Assembly (NCBI RefSeq): GCF_016616885.1
Contig: NZ_CP067102.1
Coordinates: 7,406,501-7,470,500 of the forward strand
DNA from: Bradyrhizobium diazoefficiens
Lineage (GTDB): Bacteria; Pseudomonadota; Alphaproteobacteria; Rhizobiales; Xanthobacteraceae
Reading direction: 5' to 3'
Length of the DNA: 64,000 bases
The translations under genes were made by a program, and so were the position numbers. How positions within the stretch are numbered: the stretch's first letter is position 1; the number at the start of each line of letters is the position of its first letter. The notes beneath the pieces were generated by a model. It worked only from the letters and a program-made list of their open reading frames with translations, did not search any database and was not told the DNA's origin. Below, one piece after another: positions 36,572 to 44,880 of the stretch.

Positions 36572-37636
36572 TTAATTGGCCAGCGACAGCCGCCGAAATG
36601 TCTCCAGCGGATTGTCGACGCACATTTTTGCGATGATGCCCTTCGGCAGATGCGGCGGGATCGGATCATCGCCGTCGAACTGCCAGTGCGGATAGTCGGA
36701 CGCGAACAGGAACATCTTGTCGGAGCCGATCTGGTCGATGATCTCCTCGACGCTTTTGGCGTCGCCCGGCGCGTCGAACGGCTGCATGGTGACGCGGAAA
36801 TTGTCGCGGATGATCGCGGCGGGTTCGCGCTCGACCCAGGGCACCTCGACGCGGACGCCGCGCCAGGTCTTGTTGGCGCGCCACATGAAGGCCGGCAGCC
36901 AGCTCACGCCTGATTCCATCAGCACGACCTTGAGATCGGGATATTTGCCGAACACGCCCTCGTAGATCAGGCTCAAGATCTGGGCCTGAAACGCCTGCGC
37001 CTCGACGAAATAGTACTCGTAGCGGTGCGACGGCCAGCCGGCAGAGCTCGGCGCCTGCCGATATTGCGTGCCGGCATGGATTGCAAGCGGCAGCTTGTAC
37101 TTTTCCGCGAGCTGGTAGACCGGCCAGAAATGCCGCCGGCCCAGCAACGTCTCGCCCTGCGCCAGCACCAGGATGGAGACGAAGCGATTGTCGCTCGCGC
37201 GGCGCTCGATCTCTTCGATGGCGAGATCCGGCGCCTGCATCGGCACCACGATGGAGGCGCGCAGGCGCGGGTCACGCGATATCCATTCGGCGGCAATCCA
37301 GTCGTTGATCGCCTTGCAGAAATCGGCCGCCATGTAGGAATCGAACACGGCTTGCGCGCCGTAGAGCACGTTGAGGATCGCGTGGCTCGCGCCCAATTGG
37401 TCGAAGGCGTCCTTCTGCACCATCGCCAGGTCAGAGCCCGGCTTGGTGCCATTGGCCGGCCGCCAGTCGGCGCGGCCAGAAAACGGCATGCTTGGCGGAT
37501 AGGAGGTGAGGTCGAGACCGTCGATGGCGCGGCTCACCACCTGCTCTTTCCAGTGATCACTGAGATAAGGAAGAAGTGTCGTGCGCGTGCCACCAACCGC
37601 CGGGTGGATGTCGCAGTCGATCCGCGTCACCGCCAT
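36572..37636 (-). CDS. amidohydrolase-2 family protein (ACMSD-like), A
   Basis: 354-residue paralogue of the gene downstream. It has RIDCDIHPAV at the N terminus, FVSILVLAQGETLLGRRHFWPV in the middle, LAIHAGTQYRQAPSS and FASDYPHWQFDGDDP late. Both copies share the reduced first metal motif Asp-x-Asp-x-His-Pro. It is the first gene of a three-gene unit with amidohydrolase B and the Rieske protein. Two different but related subunits or successive enzymes are both possible. Confidence 0.87.
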   Translation of the reverse strand: MAVTRIDCDIHPAVGGTRTTLLPYLSDHWKEQVVSRAIDGLDLTSYPPSMPFSGRADWRPANGTKPGSDLAMVQKDAFDQLGASHAILNVLYGAQAVFDSYMAADFCKAINDWIAAEWISRDPRLRASIVVPMQAPDLAIEEIERRASDNRFVSILVLAQGETLLGRRHFWPVYQLAEKYKLPLAIHAGTQYRQAPSSAGWPSHRYEYYFVEAQAFQAQILSLIYEGVFGKYPDLKVVLMESGVSWLPAFMWRANKTWRGVRVEVPWVEREPAAIIRDNFRVTMQPFDAPGDAKSVEEIIDQIGSDKMFLFASDYPHWQFDGDDPIPPHLPKGIIAKMCVDNPLETFRRLSLAN

Positions 37637-37908
37637 GGAGCTTCCTCGCGTCCTTATTGGCGGTGTTCTTTGCGCCGCGAGCGCAGAGTGCTCCGGCCTG
37701 TGCCGACGCGCAAGTGCGCAGGACAGCGCGATCCGTCATGGCTCGGTTGCATTTGGCAGGCGCGATATCAGGTCAGGCGGGCGCGTCCAACTCAATCGCG
37801 GTGTCGGTGGCGGAAACGGCGGCTGACTAAAATTTCGCCTGTCGCATCGCAGCCGACACGCTTAGCTTTCACCGCGCCCTGTCCTCCCTCCTTTCCCTCG
37901 GAGTTCCC

Positions 37909-39363
37909 ATGTCCCTCCTCATCCGCGGCGGCACTGTCGTCAATCATGATCATTCGCGCCGTGCGGACGTGCTGATCGAGGGCGACACCATCGTCGCGGT
38001 CGGCGCAGCGATCGACGCGCCAACGGGGGCGGAGATCATCGACGCCGGCGGCGCCTATGTCATTCCGGGCGGCATCGATCCGCACACCCATCTCGAAATG
38101 CCGTTCATGGGAACGGTGACCGCGGATGATTTCGAGTCCGGCACCAAGGCGGCGCTGACCGGGGGGACCACCATGGTGGTGGATTTCTGCCTGCCCGATC
38201 CCGGCCAGTCGATGCTCGCGGCCTACCAGGAATGGCGCCACAAATCCGAGAAGGCGGCGACCGACTACGGCTTCCACATGGCGGTGACGTCGTGGTCGAA
38301 ACAGATCTATGACGAGATGGAGACCGTGGTCAAAACCTACGGCATCAACACCTTCAAGCACTTCATGGCCTACAAGGGCGCGCTGATGGTGAACGACGAC
38401 GAGCTCTACAACTCGTTCGCGCGCTGCGCCCATCTCGGCGCGATGCCTGTCGTGCACGCGGAGAATGGTGACGTCGTTGCCTTGATGCAGGAGGCGCTGA
38501 TCGCGCGCGGCGTCACCGGCCCGGAGGGCCACGCCTATTCACGGCCGCCGGAGGTCGAGGGCGAAGCCACCAACCGCGCCATCATGATCGCCGACATGAC
38601 GGGCACGCCGGTCTATATCGTGCATACGAGCTGCCGCGAGGCGCATGAGGCGATCGCCCGTGCGCGGGCCGCAGGAAAGCGCGTCTATGGCGAGCCGTTG
38701 ATCCAGCACCTGCTGCTCGATGAGCGTGAATATCAGAACAGGGACTGGGATCATTCCGCGCAGCGCGTGATGTCGCCGCCGTTCCGGGACAAGTCGCATC
38801 AGGACAGCCTGTGGGCCGGCCTGCAGTCCGGCTCGCTGCAAGTGGTCGCAACCGACCATTGCGCCTTCACCACCGAGCAGAAGCGCTTCGGCCTCGGCGA
38901 CTTCAGAAAAATCCCGAACGGCACCGGCGGCCTCGAAGATCGCCTGGCGTTGCTATGGACCGCGGGCGTCGCCACGGGGCGGCTGACCAAGGAGGAATTC
39001 GTCGCCGTGACTTCGGCGAACATCGCCCGCATCCTCAACATCTATCCGCGCAAGGGCGCGGTCGCCGTCGGCTCGGATGCCGACATCGTGGTGTGGGATC
39101 CCAAGGCGACGAAGACCATCAGCGCAAAGCGGCAGATGAGCCGGATCGACTACAATGTATTCGAAGGCTTTTCCTGCACCGGCGGGCCGGCCGCGACGCT
39201 CTCGCGCGGTCGTATCGTGTGGAAGGATGGCGATCTGCGTGCCGAGGCAGGAGACGGCCGCTACGTCGAGCGGCCGGCGTTCTCGCCGGTGCATGTGGCG
39301 AATTCCACGTGGAAAGCGCTGGCCGCCCCGCGCGCGGTCGCACGCGGACCGGTGACGCCGTAG
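37909..39363 (+). CDS. dihydropyrimidinase / hydantoinase
   Basis: Cyclic amidohydrolase opening dihydropyrimidine or hydantoin rings, 484 aa. Binuclear zinc ligands are visible: GGIDPHTHLEMP (His-x-His), the carboxylated Lys in FMAYKGALMV, His in PVVHAENGD and YIVHTS, and the Asp of ATDHCAF. Start ATG 37909 follows CTCGGAG. The upstream 272-bp gap shows nothing clear. Pyrimidine catabolism is the default role. No dihydropyrimidine dehydrogenase or beta-ureidopropionase is adjacent. Confidence 0.92.
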   Translation: MSLLIRGGTVVNHDHSRRADVLIEGDTIVAVGAAIDAPTGAEIIDAGGAYVIPGGIDPHTHLEMPFMGTVTADDFESGTKAALTGGTTMVVDFCLPDPGQSMLAAYQEWRHKSEKAATDYGFHMAVTSWSKQIYDEMETVVKTYGINTFKHFMAYKGALMVNDDELYNSFARCAHLGAMPVVHAENGDVVALMQEALIARGVTGPEGHAYSRPPEVEGEATNRAIMIADMTGTPVYIVHTSCREAHEAIARARAAGKRVYGEPLIQHLLLDEREYQNRDWDHSAQRVMSPPFRDKSHQDSLWAGLQSGSLQVVATDHCAFTTEQKRFGLGDFRKIPNGTGGLEDRLALLWTAGVATGRLTKEEFVAVTSANIARILNIYPRKGAVAVGSDADIVVWDPKATKTISAKRQMSRIDYNVFEGFSCTGGPAATLSRGRIVWKDGDLRAEAGDGRYVERPAFSPVHVANSTWKALAAPRAVARGPVTP

Positions 39364-39374
39364 CGCAAAGCAAC

Positions 39375-39515
39375 CTAGATCGCGAACACCCAGGCGGCGA
39401 CGATGGTGCCGATGGTGACCAGACCGGCGATGGTCCAGCCGGCGGCATATTCCAGTTCAGGATGACCGGTCGCCCGCATGATCTCTGCCGGATCGGCGGT
39501 ATGCTTGTCTGCCAT
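39375..39515 (-). CDS. small single-span membrane protein, 46 aa
   Basis: Short frame with an ATG at 39515 and a GAGGCA ribosome site. The first 20 residues are polar (DKHTADPAEIMRATGHPEL), followed by one membrane helix at about residues 24-46 (WTIAGLVTIGTIVAAWVFAI). It ends 11 bp from the hydantoinase stop, convergently. The layout recalls small membrane subunits or assembly peptides, but I do not recognise it. Confidence 0.55.
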   Translation of the reverse strand: MADKHTADPAEIMRATGHPELEYAAGWTIAGLVTIGTIVAAWVFAI

Positions 39516-39786
39516 GACTGCCTCGCACGTGTTTTCCCGTGTCATGGATAAGTCGCGTCAGCCGCCATAAGGTTCCGTCACGGACGCGCGAGACACCAAA
39601 AAGTCGAAAACAACCCCATGCACAGTAGAACGGCCCCCTCGGCATGAGGTTGGGTCGCGTCGCGTAACCACTTGACGCGTCGGGACAAAACGGCCGCCTC
39701 GCGCAATCGCCACGCGGCCTCCCCTTGCGTGCAAAATCCGATTGCATGCTAGACTGGATGCACGCGATCCAGGGCAGGAGACAAGC

Positions 39787-40188
39787 ATGGCCGACGACAA
39801 GACCAGGCGGGGCGGAGCGGACCGCAAGCTGATTGCGCTCACCGAGGCATACGAAGTCGCCTACTGGTCGAAGAAGTTCAAGGTGACGCCGGCCAAGCTG
39901 AAATATGCCGTCAAGAAGGTCGGCCGTTCCGCACGGAAGGTAGAAGAGTACATCAAGCTCCAGAAGCACCGCGCCGCCGACAAGAGCCGGATCGCGCTCG
40001 GCGAAGCCTATGAAGTCCGCTACTGGTCGAAGAAGTTCAAGATCACGCCGGCCAAGCTGAAGGCCGCCGTCGCCGCCGCCGGCCATTCTTCCAAGAAGGT
40101 CGAGGCGTATCTGATCGCCCAGAGGGCAGCCAGGAAGAAAGCGGCCAAGAAGACCGGCAAGAAGAAGACATCCGCTTCGCGGAAGTAG
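39787..40188 (+). CDS. two-repeat DUF3606-type protein with lysine-rich tail
   Basis: 133 aa from ATG 39787 (AGGAGA upstream). Two copies of a roughly 45-residue unit, EAYEV(A/R)YWSKKFK(V/I)TPAKLK, lie at about residues 18-60 and 74-118. A tail of about 20 residues is almost entirely Lys, Ala, Gly and Thr. DUF3606 units usually occur singly in rhizobia. The duplication plus a histone-H1-like tail suggests nucleic-acid binding, but this is inference. Confidence 0.75.
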   Translation: MADDKTRRGGADRKLIALTEAYEVAYWSKKFKVTPAKLKYAVKKVGRSARKVEEYIKLQKHRAADKSRIALGEAYEVRYWSKKFKITPAKLKAAVAAAGHSSKKVEAYLIAQRAARKKAAKKTGKKKTSASRK

Positions 40189-40318
40189 GCCAGCTAAAAC
40201 GTCGGACGCCTGTCCTGCAGCCCCGGTGACCAGACAGCGGTCGACGAGTTTTACGCGAATCGTATCGGCGAGCGCGCCTACGCGACGCTGAAGCGCCGAC
40301 AGGAGAGGAAAGACGCCC

Positions 40319-40816
40319 ATGAAACTTGCGATATCGGCCTGCCTCGCCGGTGCGATCCTCGTGGCCGGCGTCTCCCATGTCATGGGCGAATCCGGCGCGA
40401 CGCCCTCAAAAATCTCGGGCTCCACGGCGCTGGCGCTGGCGGGTGTGATTGCTCCGCTGTCGCCGCTGCTGTCGGGCGCCGAGAAGAAGGCGGTGGCGAT
40501 GCTGTTCGCCGCCAATGCCGACATCCCCACCAAGAAGCCGATCGTGGTGACCGCGGACAGGATCGTCTGCCGCACCAGCAATGTCGACATCACCTTGCGC
40601 AACTGCGAGGTCACCTTCGGCAAGAAGGTCAAGACTGTGAACGGATCCACGGCCAACGAGATCTTCGCGACCGAGGCGCTGGCCGGTATCCCGGCCGACG
40701 GTGCGGCGGGATCGAATTTCGAGAGCCTGAGCAAGCTGAGCTGCACGATCGACCCGAACGCCATCAGGCAGAAGGACGGCAGCGGGGCGGATTGCACGTT
40801 CCAGCCGGGGAATTAA
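40319..40816 (+). CDS. exported protein of unknown function, 165 aa
   Basis: Signal peptide at about residues 1-23 (ISACLAGAILVAGVSHVMG). The mature part has three cysteines, two flanking a CRTSNVDITLRNCEVTFG segment, probably a disulfide. A good ribosome site (AGGAGAGGAAAG) precedes ATG 40319. No recognised domain. Likely periplasmic. Confidence 0.65.
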   Translation: MKLAISACLAGAILVAGVSHVMGESGATPSKISGSTALALAGVIAPLSPLLSGAEKKAVAMLFAANADIPTKKPIVVTADRIVCRTSNVDITLRNCEVTFGKKVKTVNGSTANEIFATEALAGIPADGAAGSNFESLSKLSCTIDPNAIRQKDGSGADCTFQPGN

Positions 40817-40949
40817 GCCGGCGTTGAACGCGCCGGCGAGGTGCCGCGAAATCGCCGCAAGAGGGGCTGACAAGACCAACTAATAAGGCGAATTGAAAAG
40901 ACAGGCCAAGCCGGCGCACCATATCTGGGCCAGCAAGGCCGGCACCAAG

Positions 40950-41885
40950 ATGATGAAGAGTTATCTCGTTTTTTTTCTGCTTCTGACCGTAACCGCGGCC
41001 TCCGCACATGGCCTGTTGCCGGCGCGGCCGACCGCTCCGTCCGATCTTGTCCGGGTCGGCCTCACCGATAACGACACGACGGCCGGCGGCGTCGCGCGCC
41101 TATGCGAGCAGGTCACCTTCTCGCGCGGCCTGCGCTATGGCGACGGCGAGGCCAATGTGCTCGATGTCGCGACCAGCGGCGACACCAAGGCGGACACGTC
41201 GCGGCCGGTGCTGCTGTTCGTGGCAGGCGACACCTTCACCGGCGACCGCGGCGCGCCGGACCTGTCCCGCGATATCCAGGACGAGGCGATGTGCTTTGCC
41301 GCGCGCAACGGCATGATCGGGGTGCGCGTCAACTACCGCCTGGCGCCCGCAGCGACGTGGCCGATGGGCGCAACCGACGTGGCGGCGGCGCTGTCCTGGG
41401 TCCACGGCAATATCGACCTGTTCAACGGCGACGCCCGCGAGATCGTCGCGGTCGGCTACGGCGCCGGCGCGTTCCATGTCGCGAGCCTGCTGGCGCATCC
41501 CGAGCTCCAGGCCGACCGCGCCGATGTCGCGGCTGTGGTGCTGGTGTCGGGCATCTATCGCGCCGGCAAGGACGCCAGTGAGAGCGAGAAGGCCTATTTC
41601 GGCGCCGACACCAGTCAATACGACAAGCGCTCGGTGTTTCCCGGCATCCTCAATGTCGACGCGCCGATCGTGCTGGCCTGGGCCGCCAACGATCCCGCGA
41701 ACCTGGTCGCGCAAGGAGAGACCCTGAAAAAGACGCTGTGCGGCGCCGGCCACTGCCCGCGCTCCACGCTGCTGCGCAGCCACGACGGCATCGCCGCGGC
41801 GTTTGGGCTGGATGGTTCCGGCGACAGCCTTGCCGAGCCGACGCTGCTGCTGGTGCATCAGCTCGAGGCGCGAGGGCTGCCGTAG
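40950..41885 (+). CDS. exported alpha/beta-hydrolase-fold protein lacking the nucleophilic serine
   Basis: About 311 aa with a signal peptide (SYLVFFLLLTVTAASAHG). The fold is that of BD-FAE/carboxylesterase-type hydrolases: a VRVNYRLAPAATWP strand, then AVGYGAGAFHVASLLAHPEL at the nucleophile elbow. Relatives have G-x-S-x-G there, but here the central residue is Gly (codon at 41460-41462). The acid (AANDPANL) and His (RSHDG) positions are present, and the usual HGGG oxyanion loop is replaced by AGDTFTG. It is probably not an esterase. ATG 40950 or 40953 is preferred over an upstream TTG (40893). Confidence 0.72.
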   Translation: MMKSYLVFFLLLTVTAASAHGLLPARPTAPSDLVRVGLTDNDTTAGGVARLCEQVTFSRGLRYGDGEANVLDVATSGDTKADTSRPVLLFVAGDTFTGDRGAPDLSRDIQDEAMCFAARNGMIGVRVNYRLAPAATWPMGATDVAAALSWVHGNIDLFNGDAREIVAVGYGAGAFHVASLLAHPELQADRADVAAVVLVSGIYRAGKDASESEKAYFGADTSQYDKRSVFPGILNVDAPIVLAWAANDPANLVAQGETLKKTLCGAGHCPRSTLLRSHDGIAAAFGLDGSGDSLAEPTLLLVHQLEARGLP

Positions 41886-41986
41886 CCGACGCGAGCACTT
41901 AGGCTTCCACAGTGTCACAGCTGAGCCTCGCATATCGCCTGCGCTCATGCTGGCTACGAATCCTCACCGCGACGGTTAGTCCATCA

Positions 41987-42132
41987 CCGTCACCCTGAGG
42001 CGGCCGCTCCTTCAGCGGCCCTCGAAGGGCGCCGGCCCGGATCTCTCCGCTTGGCGACAACGGTGGCCGTTCATCCTTCGAGGCTCCGCCCGCGATGCGC
42101 TGCATCGTGGGCCTCGCGCCTCAGGATGACGG
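41987..42132. repeat. palindromic intergenic repeat, family C copy 2
   Basis: A 146-bp element with ends CCGTCACCCTGAGG and CCTCAGGATGACGG (inverted, one mismatch). Inner arms include CTTCAGCGGCCCTCGAAGG and GCGATGCGCTGCATCG. It occupies most of the 408-bp gap between the esterase-like gene and the binding-protein gene. The rest of the gap holds an FNR/FixK-type box. Confidence 0.75.
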
Positions 42133-42222
42133 AACTGGTGACCTGAACGCGAAACAGCGCGTCAACACGCCTGCCGTTTCGGCTGCGGCTTCCCAACGCT
42201 CAGCCACAGGATTGCCAAACGC

Positions 42223-42236
42223 TTGACGTAGATCAA
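42223..42236 (+). promoter_or_regulatory. FNR/FixK-type box upstream of the binding-protein gene
   Basis: TTGACGTAGATCAA fits the TTGA-N6-TCAA consensus exactly. If it acts at -41.5, transcription would start near 42271, 23 bases before ATG 42294. Rhizobial FixK proteins use such boxes under low oxygen. Confidence 0.55.
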
Positions 42237-42293
42237 CTCGCTTGGGTGCGGATCGAGCCGACTTCGTTGGGGGCCAACGACAAGGTGTCGAGC

Positions 42294-43517
42294 ATGCGCG
42301 TCACCGGCAGACTGCTGTTCGTTTTGATCGCCGCGCTCGCCTCACTCGGGGCGATGTCGGAGCAGCGTTCGGATCAGCCAATTCCCGACAAGGAAATCCG
42401 CATCGGCAATTTCGTGCCCTATTCGGGACCGCTCTCGGAGTTCGGCGCGATCGGCAAGGCGGAAGCCGCCTATTTCGACATGGTCAACGATCGCGGCGGC
42501 ATCAACGGCCGCAAGGTCCGCTTCATCACCCGCGACGACAATTCCGATCCCGCAGCCGCGCTGGAGCTGACCCGAGATCTCGTCGAGAAGGACAACGTGC
42601 AGCTCATGTTCGGGTCATTCGGCACGCCCGGCAATCTCGCCACGCGCTGGTACCTGAACGAGAAGAAAATTCCGCAACTGTTCGTCGCCTCGGGTGACGA
42701 GGAGCTGAGCCAGGCCAGGGCGTTTCCCTGGACCATGGGCTGGCAACCGCCGTTCCGGTCGGAGGGTCGCATCTACGCCAATTACATCCAGGCCTATTAT
42801 CCCCGGAAGAAGATCGTCGTTCTCTGGCAGAACGACCAGTTCGGCCGGATGCTTTACAAGGGCATCCAGGAAGGTCTCGGCGATCTGAACCGTCACGTCC
42901 TCGTCGACGTCGCCTTCGACATCTCGGACGAGCATCTCGAAGGCCACGTCTCGATCCTCAAGCGCGCCGGCGCGGATATCTTCGTGTTCCTCGGCGTGCC
43001 CTCGACGGCATCCAAGGTGATCCAGCTGGCGGCGTCGCTGAATTGGCACCCGGTCTTCATCGTCAACGACGCTTCCGCCTCGATCGCCAATGCGATGGCG
43101 CCGGCGGGGCTCGAGAATTCATCCGGCGTGATCTCGGCGGCCTTTCTGAAGGATCCGAGCGATCCCGCCTGGAAGGACGATCCCGCAATGAAGGACTGGT
43201 TCGCCTTCATGGACAAGTATCACCAGGTCGAAAGCACCAACAACAGCGCGGCGCTCTACGGCTATGCCGCCGCGGAAGCGCTGACCAAGGTGCTGAAGCA
43301 GTGCGGCGACGATTTCTCGCACGAGAACATCATGCGTCAGGCGGCATCGCTCAGGGATTATCACCCCTCCGTCGCGCTGCCCAATATCAGGATGAATACG
43401 TCACCCGACAGCTATCTGCCGATCAAGCAGATGCGGCTGGTGCAATTCGACGGCCGCTCCTGGCAGCCGTTTGGGGCGGTGATCGAGACGGCGTTTACGG
43501 AAGGCGCGGCGCGGTGA
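42294..43517 (+). CDS. branched-chain amino-acid-type ABC substrate-binding protein (LivK family)
   Basis: About 407 aa from ATG 42294. A GTG at 42246 lies too close to the FNR-type box to be likely. The signal peptide is RLLFVLIAALASLGA. The mature type-I binding fold shows IRIGNFVPYSGPLSEFGAIG, NDRGGINGRKV and LFGSFGTPGN. No permease or ATPase genes adjoin it, so it is an orphan receptor. The ligand could be an amino acid, amide or aromatic acid. Confidence 0.88.
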   Translation: MRVTGRLLFVLIAALASLGAMSEQRSDQPIPDKEIRIGNFVPYSGPLSEFGAIGKAEAAYFDMVNDRGGINGRKVRFITRDDNSDPAAALELTRDLVEKDNVQLMFGSFGTPGNLATRWYLNEKKIPQLFVASGDEELSQARAFPWTMGWQPPFRSEGRIYANYIQAYYPRKKIVVLWQNDQFGRMLYKGIQEGLGDLNRHVLVDVAFDISDEHLEGHVSILKRAGADIFVFLGVPSTASKVIQLAASLNWHPVFIVNDASASIANAMAPAGLENSSGVISAAFLKDPSDPAWKDDPAMKDWFAFMDKYHQVESTNNSAALYGYAAAEALTKVLKQCGDDFSHENIMRQAASLRDYHPSVALPNIRMNTSPDSYLPIKQMRLVQFDGRSWQPFGAVIETAFTEGAAR

Positions 43518-43522
43518 GAGCT

Positions 43523-43561
43523 GGGCTCTTACCCTCCCCTGGAGGGTCCGGCACAGAGCCC
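43523..43561 (+). terminator. nested hairpin after the LivK-type gene
   Basis: The inner stem ACCCTCC-CCT-GGAGGGT (43531-43547) sits inside an outer stem GGGCTCT/AGAGCCC (43523-43529 and 43555-43561), beginning 5 bases after the stop codon. No T-run follows. Confidence 0.5.
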
Positions 43562-43629
43562 GTAAACGCAACCCTGCGCAACCCCATTTGATGGGAGTCG
43601 CCGCAGACGACTTTCGGTTTCGCCGCAAG

Positions 43630-43722
43630 GGGCATGCTTGTCTGTTCTCGATTGCGCCTGCGGCGTTGAAGCCGCTCGCAAGTATGGTCCACGAGATCTC
43701 GGAGATGCTCGCGCGCGACGAG
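43630..43722 (+). pseudogene. fragment of a mandelate racemase-type gene
   Basis: A 31-codon stretch reads GHACLFSIAPAALKPLASMV and on to EISEMLARDE. It matches residues 48-78 of the intact racemase-type protein encoded at 46372 (GHAYLFSITPSALRPLTAMV and on to EMSELLAGDK), with similarity at the DNA level too. No other part of the gene is seen around it. The surrounding frame (43591-43878) is open but otherwise unlike any family I know. The piece is a relic, 2.7 kb from an intact homologue. Confidence 0.68.
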
Positions 43723-44009
43723 CGAGCGTCCCGACACGCCGTTCTGCCTGCTGCGAACGCTCTTGATCGCGTTATCGTTGGCGCGTCGAACGCGGAACTC
43801 CGCGCGCGTGGCGCCTACGATGTTACCCATACCGATTTGGCAGTTGTCTCTGGCCGCGCATTTGCATCTAAGTCCTAGATGGCGCGAATGGAAACGACTC
43901 GCGGCGGAGCAGAAGCGACATGGAACACGATGCGAAATAACGAAGCGTCTTTTCGCTGCGCGCGGAACGGAGAAGATGGCGCATGCGCCACCGCGGGTCG
44001 GCTACAGTA

Positions 44010-44786
44010 ATGAGTTCCAGCGGAACTGGTAACCGACTTCTGGCAGCGCTGCCACCCGCGGATTTCCATCTACTGGCGCCTGAGCTGGAGACGGTCGTGC
44101 TCGGCCAGGACGCAGTCCTCTCGCAAGCGGGTGACCGGATCGAGCATGTCTTCTTCCCTCATAGCGGTGCCATCTCACTGATGGCCGACATGGCGGACGG
44201 ACGGACGGTTGCCACCGCCATGGTCGGGCGCGAAGGCGCAGTAGGTAGTCTTTCGGTGCTGGGGCCGTCTCCTTCGGCCATTACCGCCATCGTCCGTGCG
44301 GCCGGCACCGCCGCGCGAGTCCCTGCATCGCGATTTTACGCCGCTTTCAGCCGGAGCCCCGCAATCCGGCACGCGATCCAGATTCACATCAGGGCGATAC
44401 TGGTGCAGCTTCAGCTCGGCTCGGCCTGCAATGCGCTGCATCCGGTCGAAGCCCGTATGGCTCGCTGGCTGCTCCAGGTTCGCGACCGCGTCGACGATGA
44501 CGTCCTGCCGCTCACTCAGCAGGCGCTGTCGCAAATACTTGGTGTGCGACGAACGACAGTGACGCTCTTGATGCGCAATCTGCGCGCGTCTGGAGCGATC
44601 AAGTCCGATCGACGAGGCCACATCGAGATCGATCCAGCCCGGCTCGCCGCGGCGGCGTGCGAATGCCACGACAACATCCGTCTCGAAGTCGAGGATATCT
44701 TCTCGACGAAACCAGCCCGATCTTACATCACGGCTGCGCAAGACGATCGGCGCATGTCAGGAGATGAATCGGGCGATGCCGCGTGA
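44010..44786 (+). CDS. Crp/Fnr family transcriptional regulator
   Basis: 258 aa with a cyclic-nucleotide-type beta-roll (about residues 10-130), dimer helix and C-terminal winged helix (LPLTQQALSQILGVRRTTVT). There is no N-terminal cysteine cluster, so it is not an oxygen-sensing FNR. The recognition helix reads RRTTVTLLM and lacks the Glu-x-x-Ser-Arg that reads TTGA half-sites, so it should bind a different operator. ATG 44010 is chosen, and 43983 is an alternative. It is convergent with a small gene. Confidence 0.9.
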   Translation: MSSSGTGNRLLAALPPADFHLLAPELETVVLGQDAVLSQAGDRIEHVFFPHSGAISLMADMADGRTVATAMVGREGAVGSLSVLGPSPSAITAIVRAAGTAARVPASRFYAAFSRSPAIRHAIQIHIRAILVQLQLGSACNALHPVEARMARWLLQVRDRVDDDVLPLTQQALSQILGVRRTTVTLLMRNLRASGAIKSDRRGHIEIDPARLAAAACECHDNIRLEVEDIFSTKPARSYITAAQDDRRMSGDESGDAA

Positions 44787-44791
44787 GCTGA

Positions 44792-44819
44792 GCCTTGCCG
44801 CGTCAGCCTTGCCGCGTCA
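44792..44819. repeat. 14-bp tandem duplication
   Basis: GCCTTGCCGCGTCA occurs twice head to tail, just after the Crp-type gene. It looks like a recent slippage product. Confidence 0.6.
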
Positions 44820-44824
44820 GCCTC

Positions 44825-44852
44825 AAAAAGATTCGCCGGCGTGATGCCGGCG
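44825..44852 (-). terminator. intrinsic terminator of the 66-aa gene
   Basis: On the minus strand CGCCGGC-ATCAC-GCCGGCG (7-bp GC stem) is followed by AATCTTTTT. It lies 28 bp downstream of the stop of the gene at 44881-45078, and may also act from the plus side after the Crp-type gene. Confidence 0.65.
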
Positions 44853-44880
44853 CTGCAATCAAAGCCGCTTCTCAACCCAA

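Noticed and set aside
43591..43878. 96-codon frame as an intact small gene
   Set aside because: Only its first third resembles anything, namely part of a racemase-type protein. It is better read as a relic.
44792..44819. Tandem repeat as the start of a CRISPR or minisatellite array
   Set aside because: Only two copies without spacers. No cas gene or further repeats.
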